Shown here piece after piece: positions 1 through 8,720 of a stretch of DNA of 42,886 nt. Origin of the DNA: Sphingomonas jinjuensis (GTDB taxonomy: Bacteria > Pseudomonadota > Alphaproteobacteria > Sphingomonadales > Sphingomonadaceae); the NCBI RefSeq assembly GCF_014197105.1, contig NZ_JACIEV010000013.1, positions 1-42,886 of the forward strand, written 5' to 3'. The position numbers and the translations under genes were made by a program. The notes beneath the pieces were generated by a model. The model ran no database searches. It was not told the origin of the DNA and was given only the letters and a program-made list of their open reading frames with translations. Within the stretch, counting starts at the first letter, position 1. Each line of letters begins with the position of its first letter.

Positions 1-309
1 CGGGGTTAACCCCGCCCGTTGCTTCACCTGCGCTCATGCGCGACAACACCGGTCGGTCTCTGGTTGCCGCTGGTTGAAAGACTGGGGTCACGTCACTGCG
101 TGTGAGCGGTGTCTACATTTGGGGCGATAGCGGAACGTCCGCTTTCGGGCAGCGATCCGGGTTAGCCGGACGACGCCTCCTGGTGGCAATTTGACATCAG
201 CCGCGTGCGGTCAGGCGCACCTCGTCGGCGTGAAAATCACTGTCGTCGAAATCGACAATCAAAGCACGCGTACTAGCTGGTCCGCTGCCACGAGGCCGTC
301 TGGATAGAC
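1..309. other. Non-coding or unrecognised stretch before the first IS
   Basis: No convincing gene is visible here. The first 14 bases form a perfect palindrome (CGGGGTTAACCCCG), but with no flanking context I cannot give it a role. A minus-strand open frame enters from inside the neighbouring IS and stops near 197. It resembles no family I know and crosses the IS end, so at most it is the tail of a gene interrupted by the insertion. Confidence 0.4.
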
Positions 310-1148
310 GGTGCTGTCCGTCCAACGCGAGCCGCTCGCCACACAATGCAGTTAGGCCTTTGAGGCTGAGGTTAGGACGCAAGGATCTGCCACTCAGCCA
401 GCGCACCGGAGCGGCGCTCTTTGTAGATCTGGCGGCCGACGAAGTGACACTCAAGAGCAAAGTGGTTGTGGACGTTGGCGTGGACCAAGGCGAACTTCTG
501 TAACGTCTTCATCTGTCTGAACCGCAGCATCGCCCGCTCTCGTCGTCGGAACGGCAGGTGGCTATTTTCCACCCGATTGTTGGCCCAGCGACCGACCTCT
601 CGCTTTTCAGCGTTGCCGAGCTCGTTCATCGCAGCGCCGTAGCTGCGCAGCCCATCGGTGGTGATCGCCTCGGGCGAGCCATGCCGCTTCAGCGCCTTCT
701 TCATGAAGCTCAGGGCTGCCGCCTTGTCGCGGGTCCTGGTGACGTAGCTCTCGAGCACCTCACCCTCATGATTGACAGCCCGCCACAGGTAGACCATCTC
801 GCCATTGAGCTTCACGTACATCTCGTCGAGGTGCCATCGCCAGTGGCAGAAGCCGCGCATGCGGCTTACCCGCTGACGGCGGATATCGCCTGCGAACAGC
901 GGGCCGAACCTGTTCCACCACAGCCGCACCGTCTCATGGCAGATGTCGATACCGCGTTCGAACAAGAGGCCCTCCACGTTGCGCAGCGACAAGGGGAAGC
1001 GGACGTACATCATCACCACCAGCCGGATTACCTCCGGCGACGAGTTAAAGTAGCGGAACGGCGAAGGTGGCTTGCGGGGGCGCGGCATGCCCCTGCCCTA
1101 CCCCGATCGGGTCGCCTGATCACCCGGTGCGTTTGGTTTGACGGAAAC
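310..1148 (-). mobile_element. IS6-family insertion sequence, copy 1
   Basis: This element of about 839 bp holds a single transposase gene on the minus strand. Its end near 310 reads GGTGCTGTCCGTCC on the plus strand. The opposite end, read on the minus strand, is GTTTCCGTCAAACC. These imperfect inverted ends match those of the second copy at 7884-8720, which fixes the boundaries to within a base or two. The 8 bases on either side (302-309 and 1149-1156) do not match. There is therefore no target-site duplication, as expected if the flanks were changed by later IS6-type replicative rearrangement or recombination between copies. The insertion cuts the UPF0149-like gene at 1149-1323. Confidence 0.85.
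372..1088 (-). CDS. IS6-family DDE transposase, copy 1
   Basis: This 238-residue transposase has the usual IS6/IS26-family length. It has an N-terminal helix-turn-helix-like region (about residues 15-60, with the family-typical RGIDICHETVRLWWNRFGP stretch), then an RNase-H-like catalytic core. The three acidic residues are visible: D in HLDEMYVKLNG, D in AITTDGLRSY and E in NNRVENSHLPFRRRER. The enzyme catalyses replicative transposition and cointegrate formation. It closely resembles the protein of copy 2, with scattered substitutions, and appears intact. The ATG at 1088 lies just inside the IS left end. Confidence 0.93.
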   Translation of the reverse strand: MPRPRKPPSPFRYFNSSPEVIRLVVMMYVRFPLSLRNVEGLLFERGIDICHETVRLWWNRFGPLFAGDIRRQRVSRMRGFCHWRWHLDEMYVKLNGEMVYLWRAVNHEGEVLESYVTRTRDKAAALSFMKKALKRHGSPEAITTDGLRSYGAAMNELGNAEKREVGRWANNRVENSHLPFRRRERAMLRFRQMKTLQKFALVHANVHNHFALECHFVGRQIYKERRSGALAEWQILAS

Positions 1149-1323
1149 CGTCGGCCTCCCTGCCCCACACTACCGTCATCCACTCGCCCGGCGGGATCGT
1201 CTCCGGCCAGATGAGCAGCCCGGTGAGGAAGCCGTCAAGCTTGGTGAGCAGCATCGGCTCCTCAACGGGCAGATCGGCGAGAGCGCCGTCCAGGCGCCGG
1301 AAACGCGAGGGAAGCCGCTTCAT
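1149..1323 (-). pseudogene. Truncated UPF0149/YecA-like protein, 5' part only
   Basis: About 58 N-terminal residues remain. The segment LDGFLTGLLIWPETIPPGEW followed by a VVWG motif is characteristic of UPF0149 (YecA-like) proteins, which normally run to roughly 200 residues and often end in a zinc-binding SEC-C motif. The frame then runs straight into the left end of IS copy 1, so the remainder is lost. The start ATG overlaps the stop of the upstream small gene (ATGA at 1320-1323), suggesting an old two-gene operon. The molecular role of the family is poorly defined. The remnant is probably non-functional. Confidence 0.6.
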
Positions 1324-1517
1324 AAGGTGAGGTTGCGACGACGCATCTCGGCCTCCGCCATATCGCGCAGTGGCGTTGGATCACTCGCGGCGAAGATGTC
1401 GGCAAGATTGAGCAGGTCCTCGTCGCCGAGCGCTGCCACCGACGCCTCCACAGCAGCGAGACGGTCGAGCGCGCGCCCGGCATCGGCCGCCAAACGTTTG
1501 ATCCGCATATTGAGCAT
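1320..1517 (-). CDS. Small conserved hypothetical protein
   Basis: This 65-residue, mostly helical acidic protein has no motif I recognise. It begins MLNMRIKRLAADAGRAL and ends in an RRRNLTL tail. Support for it being real is its ATGA overlap with the UPF0149-like gene, same strand, and composition like a genuine alpha-helical protein. An alternative start is the ATG at 1508. It is most likely the intact first gene of an operon whose second gene was destroyed by IS copy 1. Function unknown. Confidence 0.45.
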   Translation of the reverse strand: MLNMRIKRLAADAGRALDRLAAVEASVAALGDEDLLNLADIFAASDPTPLRDMAEAEMRRRNLTL

Positions 1518-1676
1518 GGACGTCCGCTAGCAGGAACGATCCGGCTTAACAGCGTTCATTTTGCACTGCAGACCGGTTGATCACTGCGGTCTCGAGCATC
1601 AAACCGTTTATGCCGAGACGACCCATTTGCGGTCGTTCGAGGCTCACTTCCCGTCTCCTGGCTTCCGCCGTTCGTT

Positions 1677-1850
1677 CATCGTCTCGTGACAGGCGTTCCG
1701 CCCCGATTTCTATCCGCGATACTGACGGAAGCCGATCGCTCCGGCTGAACGGCACGCCATGCTTCTTGATCAACGGCATGCGCCACAATGGCACCTACGA
1801 CGCGATGTCGCTTTCCTCCGCCATAGCGGTGCACAAACGAAATTCGTTCG
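1677..1850 (+). pseudogene. DsbA/thioredoxin-like C-terminal fragment
   Basis: In the plus-strand frame 1577-1900, the part around 1735-1840 encodes LNGTPCFLINGMRHNGTYD followed by a short helix. This matches the cis-proline end of DsbA-family thioredoxin folds (typically GTPTFFINGxxxxGxYD), including the thioredoxin domains attached to some NhaA antiporters. The preceding RDRRSAPISIRDTDGSRSL stretch fits the helix before that motif. No CxxC active site or N-terminal half can be found upstream, and the codons before 1670 look non-coding. I read it as a decayed fragment rather than a working gene. Confidence 0.45.
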
Positions 1851-1941
1851 GATGCCGGTGGCTCAGGTCTGATGCGGCGGTGAACCGTAGTCATCCATAA
1901 AGACGGTCGGGGCTTTCGTCTGTCGTAGCCAGGAGACCATC

Positions 1942-2233
1942 ATGGCCAAACTCGCGCTTCACGTTCCGCTCACGACCAAGCCCGGCAGAGAAACCGACGT
2001 CGCCGCGTTTCTCCGATCAGCGCTACCGCTCGTCAACGAGGAACCGGGAACGCTTACCTGGTACGCTATCGAAATTGCCGCGGGGGAGTGTGCGATCGTC
2101 GACCTTCGCCAGCGAAGCGGATCACCAGACCCCTCTCGACGGTAAGGTGGCGGCGGCACTGATGGACCGAGCGGGCGAGCTGTTCGCTGAGCCGCGGCAG
2201 ATCCACAAGCTCACGATCCTCGCCGCCAAATAG
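1942..2233 (+). pseudogene. Antibiotic-biosynthesis-monooxygenase-like protein, frameshifted
   Basis: The gene starts MAKLALHVPLTTKPGRETDV with a good ribosome-binding site (AGGAG about 8 bases upstream) and runs to a conserved EPGTLTWYAIEIA block, typical of small ABM-fold (YgiN-like) proteins. Around 2100, just after the residues AIVD, the frame breaks. A shifted frame continues as TFASEADHQTPLDGKVAAAL and ends ILAAK with a stop at 2231-2233. Joined, the two halves make a normal ~97-residue ABM protein. A single frameshift (one base gained or two lost) therefore explains the sequence, either a real mutation or an assembly error. Such proteins act as heme-free monooxygenases or stress-related enzymes; the substrate is not predictable. 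Confidence 0.7.
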
Positions 2234-2272
2234 CCGAACGCCATCGCGCTGCCGGCAAGGCCTCACCGCCAG

Positions 2273-5173
2273 TCAGGATATTTCGATGATGCTGCGGATG
2301 CGCGTGGCGATCGCGTCGATCGCGAACGGCTTGGTGATCATCGACATGCCGGGATCCAGAAAGCCGTTCGCGATCGTGGCGTTCTCGGCATAGCCCGTCA
2401 TGAACAACACCTTCAGCTCGGGCCTGCGTTCCCGTGCGGCGTCGGCCAGCTGTCGACCGTTCAACCCGGGCAGACCGATGTCGGTGACCAGCAGGTCGAT
2501 ACGACGCGTGGATTGCAGGATCTTCAGCCCCGACGGGCCGTCTACGGCCTCAATCGCTTGGTAGCCTAGTTCCTCCAGCACATCGATCACCAGCGAGCGC
2601 ACGGCAGTCTCGTCCTCGACCACCAGCACAACCTCGCCACGCTCGGTGCGAAGCTCGTCGCCGAGCTCGGTCGTGTGGCCCTCGTCCTCCTCGCCCTCGC
2701 CATAATGCCTCGGCAGGTAGAGCTTGAAGGTCGTGCCCTTGCCAACTTCAGAGTAGATTTTCGCATAGCCTTCCGACTGGCGGGCGAAGCCGTAGATCAT
2801 CGATAGGCCCAGTCCCGTACCCTGCCCGATCGGCTTGGTCGTGAAGAAGGGCTCGAAGGCCTTGCTGATGGTGTCGGCGGTCATGCCGACGCCGGTGTCG
2901 GTAACGCAGATGCAGACGTATTGCCCCGGCGTAACCTCGCGCTGCCGAGCCGAATACGCGTCATCCAGGTGTGCGTTGCACGTCTCGATCGTCAGCGTGC
3001 CGCCCTCGGGCATCGCATCGCGCGCGTTGATCGCGAGGTTGAGGATCGCGCTCTCCAGCTGGTGCGGATCGCACAGCGTCTGCCACAGCCCGCCCGCCGT
3101 CACGATCTCGAGCCGCACCGCCTCGCCGATCGTGCGGCGCAGCAGCTCCTCCATGCCGGTGACGAGCCGATTGGCGCTGACCGGCTTGGGATCGAGCGGC
3201 TGGCGGCGGGAGAAGGCCAGCAGTCGGTGCGTCAGCGCGGCAGCGCGATTGGCGGACGTGATCGCGGTCGTCGTGTAGCGCTCGACCTTGCTCATGTCCC
3301 CCTTGGCGAACTGCCGCTGCATCATGTCGAGCGATCCGATCACACCGGTAAGCAGATTGTTGAAGTCGTGCGCGATGCCGCCGGTCAGCTGCCCGACCGC
3401 CTCCATCTTCTGCGCTTGGCGAAGCTGCTCCTGCGCCGCTTCGAGCTCTGCCTGACGTGCTTTTTCCTCCGTGACGTCGCGGGTAACCGAGTAGAGCTTG
3501 CCACCTTCGGGCACCGCCACCCATGACAGCCAGCGCCAATCCCCGTTCCGAGCCCGGTAGCGGTTCTCGAACTGCATGACAGGACTGCCCGCGCGGACTT
3601 GGGCGAAGGCCGCGGCGCTGGCATCCAGGTCATCGGGATGGGCGAAGTCTGCAAAGGGGCGCCCCTGGATTTCGTCGGCTGGCCAGCCCAGTGCACCACC
3701 CCAAGCCGGGTTCACGGCATCGAACGTCGCGGACTGAATGTCGATGACCGACAGCAAGTCCAGGCTGAGCTGCCAAATCAGGCCGCGCTCGCGGGATCGC
3801 TCGAGCACCTCACGCTCGAGATCGGCGTTCAGCGCACGCAGCTGGTCCTCCACCCGCTTCCGCTCCGTGATGTCCAGCGAGGATCCCACCAGGCCGATGA
3901 CCGCACCTTCGGCGTCGCGGAACGGCGCCTTGGTCGACAGCCAGACGGCCCGGCGCCCATCCGGGTAGGTGATATCCTCCTCGATCGCCTCGCCGTGGTT
4001 ATCTGCCATGACGCGCGCGTCGTTGGCCATCACCGTCTCGCCCTGCTCCCGATCGTCGAGGAACTCGCGATCGGTGCGGCCGATAATGTCGGAAAGCGGC
4101 TTGCCCACCAACTCCACGGTGCCGCGATTGGCAGCGATCATGCGCCCGTCGCGATCCTTGGCATAGACGACGCCGGGCACCGCTTCCATCACCGCTTCCA
4201 GCAGCGTCTTGGCCGACCGCAAAGCGTCCTCGGCCTCGCGTCGCTCGTCGATGTCGATGACCGACCCGACATAGCCCAGATACTTGCCATCCTCGCCGAA
4301 GCGCGGGCTTGCCGCGTCGATCACCCAGCGGTAGCCACCGTCGGCGCGGCGCAGCCGATACTCTTGGCGAAAGGGGCTTTGCGCCGCGTTGGCTTCGAGG
4401 AAGGCCTGCGCCGCGTCGCCCTTGTCGTCGGGATGGGTTGCGTCGAGCCACCCGTAGCCGAGCGCTTCCTCCTCTCGTTGCCCGGTAAATTCATACCAAC
4501 CCCGGTTGAGGTATGTGCAAGTCCCTTCGGCGTCGGTCACCCACATCATTACCGGCGTATTGTCGGCCATGTTGCGGAAGCGGGCCTCGCTATCCGCCGC
4601 CTCCGAGCGGGCGATGCGCAAGTGCCGCTCGCTGGCCTCCGACTCCTTGAGTTGCCGGTTGCGCTCGTCCAGCGCGCGACGCAGTTCCAGCTGCACCATC
4701 ACCTGTCGGGCCAGCATGCGCAACGCCTCCTGCTGGAAATCGGTCAGTTGCTTGGGGCGGGTGTCGAGCACGCAGAGGGTGCCGATCGGCAGCCCATCGT
4801 CCGTTTTCAACAGCGCGCCCGCGTAAAAGCGGAGATGCGGCTCATTCACGACCAGCGGATTGCAGTCGAACCTAGGGTCTTGGGTCGCGTCGGGCACGAG
4901 GAGAAAATCCTCCTCCATGATCGCCTTGGCGCAGAAGGAGCTCTCGAGCGGTGTCTCGCGGACACCCAGGCCCACCTCGGCCTTGAAGAACTGTCGCCCA
5001 TCCCCGATCAGATTGACCACCGCGATAGGTGTGTCGCACAACCTGCCGGCCAACGCAGCAACCTCGTCGAAGGCAAGTTCGCGAGGCGTGTCGAGGACAT
5101 CGTAGCTTGCAAGAGCACTCAGCCGCCGCCGTTCCCGATCGTCTCCAGCCGCCACGTCATGCAGTTCGTTCAT
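2273..5173 (-). CDS. Hybrid sensor histidine kinase (GAF-PAS-PAS-PAS-HisKA-HATPase-REC)
   Basis: This 966-residue cytoplasmic sensor has no obvious membrane segments. The order is an N-terminal GAF domain (about 10-165; [12 protein letters not shown] and IGTLCVLD are typical), three PAS domains (about 195-320, 325-450 and 470-590), a HisKA domain with the phospho-acceptor His near residue 602 ([11 protein letters not shown]), and an HATPase with N box [15 protein letters not shown]1 DTGVGM and G2 GTGLGLS. A C-terminal receiver has its Asp near residue 898 ([10 protein letters not shown]). The AHDFNNLL H-box and attached receiver mark it as a hybrid kinase that probably signals through phosphorelay. 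I chose the ATG at 5173 because an upstream ATG at 5221 adds 16 residues of unlike composition. The signal sensed is unknown. A decayed receiver gene lies just upstream. Confidence 0.92.
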   Translation of the reverse strand: MNELHDVAAGDDRERRRLSALASYDVLDTPRELAFDEVAALAGRLCDTPIAVVNLIGDGRQFFKAEVGLGVRETPLESSFCAKAIMEEDFLLVPDATQDPRFDCNPLVVNEPHLRFYAGALLKTDDGLPIGTLCVLDTRPKQLTDFQQEALRMLARQVMVQLELRRALDERNRQLKESEASERHLRIARSEAADSEARFRNMADNTPVMMWVTDAEGTCTYLNRGWYEFTGQREEEALGYGWLDATHPDDKGDAAQAFLEANAAQSPFRQEYRLRRADGGYRWVIDAASPRFGEDGKYLGYVGSVIDIDERREAEDALRSAKTLLEAVMEAVPGVVYAKDRDGRMIAANRGTVELVGKPLSDIIGRTDREFLDDREQGETVMANDARVMADNHGEAIEEDITYPDGRRAVWLSTKAPFRDAEGAVIGLVGSSLDITERKRVEDQLRALNADLEREVLERSRERGLIWQLSLDLLSVIDIQSATFDAVNPAWGGALGWPADEIQGRPFADFAHPDDLDASAAAFAQVRAGSPVMQFENRYRARNGDWRWLSWVAVPEGGKLYSVTRDVTEEKARQAELEAAQEQLRQAQKMEAVGQLTGGIAHDFNNLLTGVIGSLDMMQRQFAKGDMSKVERYTTTAITSANRAAALTHRLLAFSRRQPLDPKPVSANRLVTGMEELLRRTIGEAVRLEIVTAGGLWQTLCDPHQLESAILNLAINARDAMPEGGTLTIETCNAHLDDAYSARQREVTPGQYVCICVTDTGVGMTADTISKAFEPFFTTKPIGQGTGLGLSMIYGFARQSEGYAKIYSEVGKGTTFKLYLPRHYGEGEEDEGHTTELGDELRTERGEVVLVVEDETAVRSLVIDVLEELGYQAIEAVDGPSGLKILQSTRRIDLLVTDIGLPGLNGRQLADAARERRPELKVLFMTGYAENATIANGFLDPGMSMITKPFAIDAIATRIRSIIEIS

Positions 5174-5420
5174 TTCACCATCGTGTTCTGGAGGGGATGC
5201 GCCGACCCGTCGGCGGCACAATATTTCTGCAGCAGCGTGAAACCGCGCATCGCCCCGGCCGCGAGAAGTCGGCAGTGGCCACTAATCACCGCGGTCGGCG
5301 CATCTGGGTATGGAAATCCCTTTCGCCGATAGCCTGGCAGGCCGGCGGTCGTGAGCGACCACGTGATCGTCTTCGACAAGCCTCACGCAACGGTCCCGAT
5401 ACCCGGGTCTGTGAGCGCTA
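5170..5420 (-). pseudogene. Decayed response-regulator receiver domain
   Basis: Reading the minus strand just upstream of the kinase, one frame gives LVEDDHVV (the acidic start of a receiver) near 5360-5385. A second frame gives LTTAGLPGYRRKG, PDAPTAVISGH and AAGAMRGFTLLQKY. These resemble, in order, the phosphorylation loop (TDIxLPGxxG), beta-4 (PVIxxSGH) and the conserved Lys of beta-5 (FLxKPY). The pieces are in the right order but sit in different frames, and too little sequence remains for the 120-residue fold. I infer a single-domain response regulator that once accompanied the kinase and has degraded through deletions. The individual motif matches are weak. Confidence 0.35.
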
Positions 5421-5526
5421 GGCATGTCCTGTCAAGCTCCAAGCATCGAAATGCGGCCGCCGACGCCCCCGATCGAGCTGTTCCATAACGATCGGGCATT
5501 GATTTTCTGACCCTCGACGATGTCAT
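5421..5526. other. Spacer with a short inverted repeat
   Basis: The gap between the decayed receiver and the receiver-GAF gene contains CCCGATCG (5468-5475) paired with CGATCGGG (5489-5496) around a 13-base loop. It sits about 30 bases past the end of the receiver-GAF gene and could end its transcript. There is no T-run on either side, so a classical intrinsic terminator is not supported. Confidence 0.25.
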
Positions 5527-6522
5527 TCACCGATTACCCGCAGGCGTACGTTGATCGATCATCTCGGCGACGATGTCGGCCATTCCTGCAAGTTGGTCCA
5601 ACACGTGTCTGGACACGGTGCGGACGCGATTATCTATCACGCACAATGCGCCGACATTGACGCCGTCGCTGGTCGTCACGGGGTACCCCGCATAGCACCG
5701 CACGTCGGGCGAGCTGGCTACGGACGTGAAATGAGCGAACCGCCGGTCACTTGCCGCGTTCGCCACGACAAAGGCGCCACCTTGCGCAATGGTGTAGTTG
5801 CAGAACGCCTCCTCCCGGGGTGTGCTACCGACCTCGAGACCGCTTGCGGATTTGATCCATTGCGTATCCCGATCGATGAATGTCAGGAGTGATACCGGAT
5901 AATCCGTCACCCGTGTCAGATGCCGGGTAACGAGATCGAACCGACGTTCCCGGTCGTTGTTGATCAACGTGCTCTGGGAAAGGAATTGCAACCGGCTCTT
6001 CTCGTCGGCCGGCACGGGAAATTGTGCCTCCGGGCGAACCGGTAACATTCGTCCGGTAGTGGTTCTCGTATCGGGTTCCTCTCCGGGATTCCAACGATAC
6101 GTCCCACTCTTATCGATTTGGCTCGCCGCAGCCCGTACCTTGGCGAAGAAGTCGTCCGGATCCGTCGCAAGATCCGTCTTGCCGAGGCATAAGGCGGCCC
6201 CGGCCCGCATCAGACTCGCTGCCAATGCCAGGTTTTTCAACGGCGCATCCGAGACGACGATCTTGCATACCGTCTGCAAGTCTGAAATCATGCCCAACAG
6301 TGTTGCTCCGTCGATATACGGCATGTTCAGGTCGATCGTCACGACATCCGGCATCAGTCCTCTTATCATGTCGACCGCGGCGGCGGCGTTGCTGGAGAAA
6401 CCTACTACACGAAAGTCGGTCCTAGCGCTGAAGGCATTGTCCAGCATAGCCTGCATGGTTCGAGAATCGTCGACGATGACGACGCGCAATTTGTCGTACG
6501 TGTCGGTTTTGCTATTCGCCAT
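5527..6522 (-). CDS. Receiver-GAF signalling protein
   Basis: This 331-residue protein pairs an N-terminal receiver with a C-terminal GAF domain. The receiver (about 12-130) has the acidic pair in VVIVDDS, the phospho-acceptor Asp near residue 64 (VVTIDLNMPYIDG) and the conserved Lys in CLGKTDL; its sequence style is close to CheB receivers. The GAF domain (about 185-325) carries EEAFCNYTI, DRRFAHF, VRCYAGYPV and VGALCVID, the same signature as in the neighbouring kinase's GAF domain. No DNA-binding, methylesterase or cyclic-di-GMP domain is present, so output is probably protein-protein or ligand-gated. It could be a partner of the hybrid kinase at 2273-5173. The DNA looks somewhat less GC-rich than the flanks, hinting at separate ancestry. 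Confidence 0.85.
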   Translation of the reverse strand: MANSKTDTYDKLRVVIVDDSRTMQAMLDNAFSARTDFRVVGFSSNAAAAVDMIRGLMPDVVTIDLNMPYIDGATLLGMISDLQTVCKIVVSDAPLKNLALAASLMRAGAALCLGKTDLATDPDDFFAKVRAAASQIDKSGTYRWNPGEEPDTRTTTGRMLPVRPEAQFPVPADEKSRLQFLSQSTLINNDRERRFDLVTRHLTRVTDYPVSLLTFIDRDTQWIKSASGLEVGSTPREEAFCNYTIAQGGAFVVANAASDRRFAHFTSVASSPDVRCYAGYPVTTSDGVNVGALCVIDNRVRTVSRHVLDQLAGMADIVAEMIDQRTPAGNR

Positions 6523-6746
6523 GCCGGCAATCGATCTCGCATGCCGGTGGAAACAGCGCGTAAGCTCCGTTCGACAGGAGCGCCGGCAGCTGCGCGTTCG
6601 GGGACGCCGCGCAAGCCATATGATCGCGCGCGCCTCGTCGAGACGAGCGCATCGATAGAATTGCTGAAGTTGGTTGCACGCGTTGAACCTCCAAGCCCGA
6701 CGATGCCGGACTTGAGCGTGGGCTCCAATGTCATGGGTGCGTCGGT
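6523..6746. promoter_or_regulatory. Intergenic region upstream of the receiver-GAF gene
   Basis: About 220 bases separate two minus-strand genes, so this space should hold the receiver-GAF promoter. The only structure seen is a hyphenated inverted repeat, CTCGTC (6634-6639) and GACGAG (6642-6647) with a 2-base centre, a possible operator. No clear -10/-35 pair was found. Confidence 0.25.
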
Positions 6747-7811
6747 TCAGGACAAAACGGCGTCAGTTTCGGCCATTACGGAACTGGCGGCACCGGTCGA
6801 TTGGAACCGCGTGCGATATTCGTGCGGCGTGATGCCGAGGGCGCGCATGAATGCGCGCCTCAGGGTCGTCGTCGAACCGAACCCTGCCGCAAAGGCGATA
6901 GCCTTGATCGGGGCGGAGCTTTCCTCGAGCAGCCTGCGGGAGATGTCGACCCGGGTGCTTTCGACATAGTCGGACAGGCTCTTGCCCTGCTCGGCATGGA
7001 ACAGGCGCGACAAGTGCCGCGGGCTGACGCCGAGTTCCTTGGCGAGCGTCGCAAGGCTCAGGTCCCTGCGCGGATTCTCCAGGACGAGCAGGCGGATGCG
7101 ATCGATCGGGCCGCTGACCCCCGATTGGGCGATCAAGGCCGCACTATATTGCGATTGCCCGCCAGGCCGCTTCAGGAAAACGACGAGCCGGCGTGCCACG
7201 GCCAAGGCAAGTGCGCGGCCAAAGTCTTCCTCGATCAACGATAAAGTGAGATCGATCGCCGCAGCCACGCCCGCCGAACTGAATACCGGTCCGTCCCGAA
7301 CGAAGATTTGGTCGGGCTCGACCGTGACGTCGGGATAGGCGGCGGCCAGGTTCGCGGCATATTGCCAGTGCGTCGTGGCGCGCCTTCTCGAGAACAGCCC
7401 GGCATGGGCAAGCAGAAAGGCGCCGGTACAGACGGAGCCGTAACGTCGCGCCTGTCCGGCCTGCTGCCGAAGCCACTGCATCACCCGTTCGTTCGGTAGA
7501 GCGGGTATACCATACGGACCGACGACGATCAGCGTATCGGAAGGCCCCGTCGCCTGGTCGATGCTCGCATCCGGAACGAAGGTCACTCCGGATGCGCTCC
7601 GCACCGCGACGCCCTGCTCGGTCACCAGGCGAACCTCGTAAGGGCTGCCCGTCGCCACTCGGCAATTTGCCTCGAACAGTGCATCACGCACGGCGGCAAT
7701 TTCGAGCAGATGGACGTTGTCCGGGGCGAAGAGCGTGATCAGCACGGCGGTACTCCGCTCGACCTCGCACATGAAGGCCGATAGTGACCGATATACGCTC
7801 GTTGCGATCAT
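6747..7811 (-). CDS. GlxA-family transcriptional regulator (DJ-1/PfpI + AraC)
   Basis: This 354-residue regulator combines an N-terminal DJ-1/PfpI-like glutamine-amidotransferase fold (about 20-190) with a C-terminal AraC-type double helix-turn-helix (about 235-335). In the first domain the Cys-bearing nucleophile-elbow segment is GSVCTGAFLLAHAG, as in GlxA relatives, where the domain senses small metabolites rather than acting as an enzyme. The second domain shows LAKELGVSPRHLSRLFHAE and AFAAGFGSTTTLRRAFMRALGITPHEYR, both helix-turn-helix units being intact. Family members often activate genes for glycine betaine, carnitine or other amine catabolism. No obvious target operon is adjacent, because IS copy 2 begins just upstream. 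An internal ATG at 7772 is an alternative start. Confidence 0.88.
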   Translation of the reverse strand: MIATSVYRSLSAFMCEVERSTAVLITLFAPDNVHLLEIAAVRDALFEANCRVATGSPYEVRLVTEQGVAVRSASGVTFVPDASIDQATGPSDTLIVVGPYGIPALPNERVMQWLRQQAGQARRYGSVCTGAFLLAHAGLFSRRRATTHWQYAANLAAAYPDVTVEPDQIFVRDGPVFSSAGVAAAIDLTLSLIEEDFGRALALAVARRLVVFLKRPGGQSQYSAALIAQSGVSGPIDRIRLLVLENPRRDLSLATLAKELGVSPRHLSRLFHAEQGKSLSDYVESTRVDISRRLLEESSAPIKAIAFAAGFGSTTTLRRAFMRALGITPHEYRTRFQSTGAASSVMAETDAVLS

Positions 7812-7883
7812 GGCGCTGAGCTGGGTCTATGTCCTCTACGGTCGGGTCGGGGTCGTCTCGCGCGCTTGGCGACAGCCCAGAAG

Positions 7884-8720
7884 GGTGCTGTCAGTCTAAC
7901 GCGAACCGCTCTCTCGACGATGCAGATCGATCTTTGATGCTGGCAGCCTAGGACGCGAGGATCTGCCACTCAGCCAGGGCAGCGGAGCGGCGTTCCTTGT
8001 AGGTCTGGCGGTCGACGAGATGACGTTCGAGAGCGAAGTGGTTGTGGACGTTGGCGTGAACGGAGGCGAACTTCTGTAAGCTACTCATTCGCCTGAACCG
8101 CTGCATCGCCCGCTCTCGTCGGCGGAAGGGTAGATGGCTGTTCTCCACTCGGTTGTTCGCCCAGCGTCCGACCTCCTGCTTCTCGGCATTGCCAAGCTCG
8201 TTCATCGCCGCACGGTAGCTGCGCAGGCCATCCGTGGTGATCGCCTCTGGCGAACCGTGACGCTTCAACGCCTTCTTCATGAAGGCAAGCGCTGCACCCT
8301 TGTCTCGGGTGCGCGTTATGTAGCTCTCCAGGATCTCACCTTCCTGGTCGACCGCCCGCCAGAGGTAGACCATCTCGCCGTTCAGCTTCACGTACATCTC
8401 GTCCAGGTGCCAGCGCCAGTGGCGGAAACCCCGCATGCGGCTTACCCGCTGCCGGCGGATATCACTGGCAAACAGCGGGCCGAACCTGTTCCACCACAGT
8501 CGCACCGTCTCATGGCAGATGTCGATCCCGCGCTCGAACAGCAGGTCTTCCACGTTACGAAGGGACAAGGGGAAGCGGACGTACATCATCACCACCAGCC
8601 GGATCACCTCGGGCGACGAGTTGAAGTAGCGGAACGGGCTGGCCGGTTTGCGGGGGCGAGGCATGGCCTGTGCCCTACCCCGCCCCACTTACCAGCCGGT
8701 GCATTTGGGCAGACACAGCC
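7884..8720 (-). mobile_element. IS6-family insertion sequence, copy 2
   Basis: This 837-bp element has the same layout as copy 1. Its right end on the plus strand is GGTGCTGTCAGTCT (from 7884) and its left end, read on the minus strand from 8720, is GGCTGTGTCTGCCC. The 8 bases flanking each end (7876-7883 and 8721-8728) differ, so no target duplication is visible. The left end abuts the broken transposase start of another IS remnant, showing insertion into a related element followed by loss of the rest of that element. Confidence 0.85.
7948..8664 (-). CDS. IS6-family DDE transposase, copy 2
   Basis: This 238-residue transposase is collinear with the copy 1 protein and differs from it by scattered substitutions, for example DQEGEI for NHEGEV and RRMSSLQKFAS for RQMKTLQKFAL. 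The DDE residues are present (LDEMYVKLNG, ITTDGLRSY, NRVENSHLPF). I chose the ATG at 8664 because it gives the same N-terminus (MPRPRKP) as copy 1; an upstream ATG at 8688 would add eight residues from the IS end. It looks functional. Confidence 0.93.
   Translation of the reverse strand: MPRPRKPASPFRYFNSSPEVIRLVVMMYVRFPLSLRNVEDLLFERGIDICHETVRLWWNRFGPLFASDIRRQRVSRMRGFRHWRWHLDEMYVKLNGEMVYLWRAVDQEGEILESYITRTRDKGAALAFMKKALKRHGSPEAITTDGLRSYRAAMNELGNAEKQEVGRWANNRVENSHLPFRRRERAMQRFRRMSSLQKFASVHANVHNHFALERHLVDRQTYKERRSAALAEWQILAS

Noticed and set aside
197..460. Small minus-strand frame crossing the end of IS copy 1
   Set aside because: It begins inside the transposase region and crosses the IS boundary; no similarity or start signal supports it.
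3599..5332. 577-codon plus-strand open frame
   Set aside because: It lies opposite the histidine kinase, whose PAS and GAF domains are unmistakable, and the antisense product has no recognisable fold.
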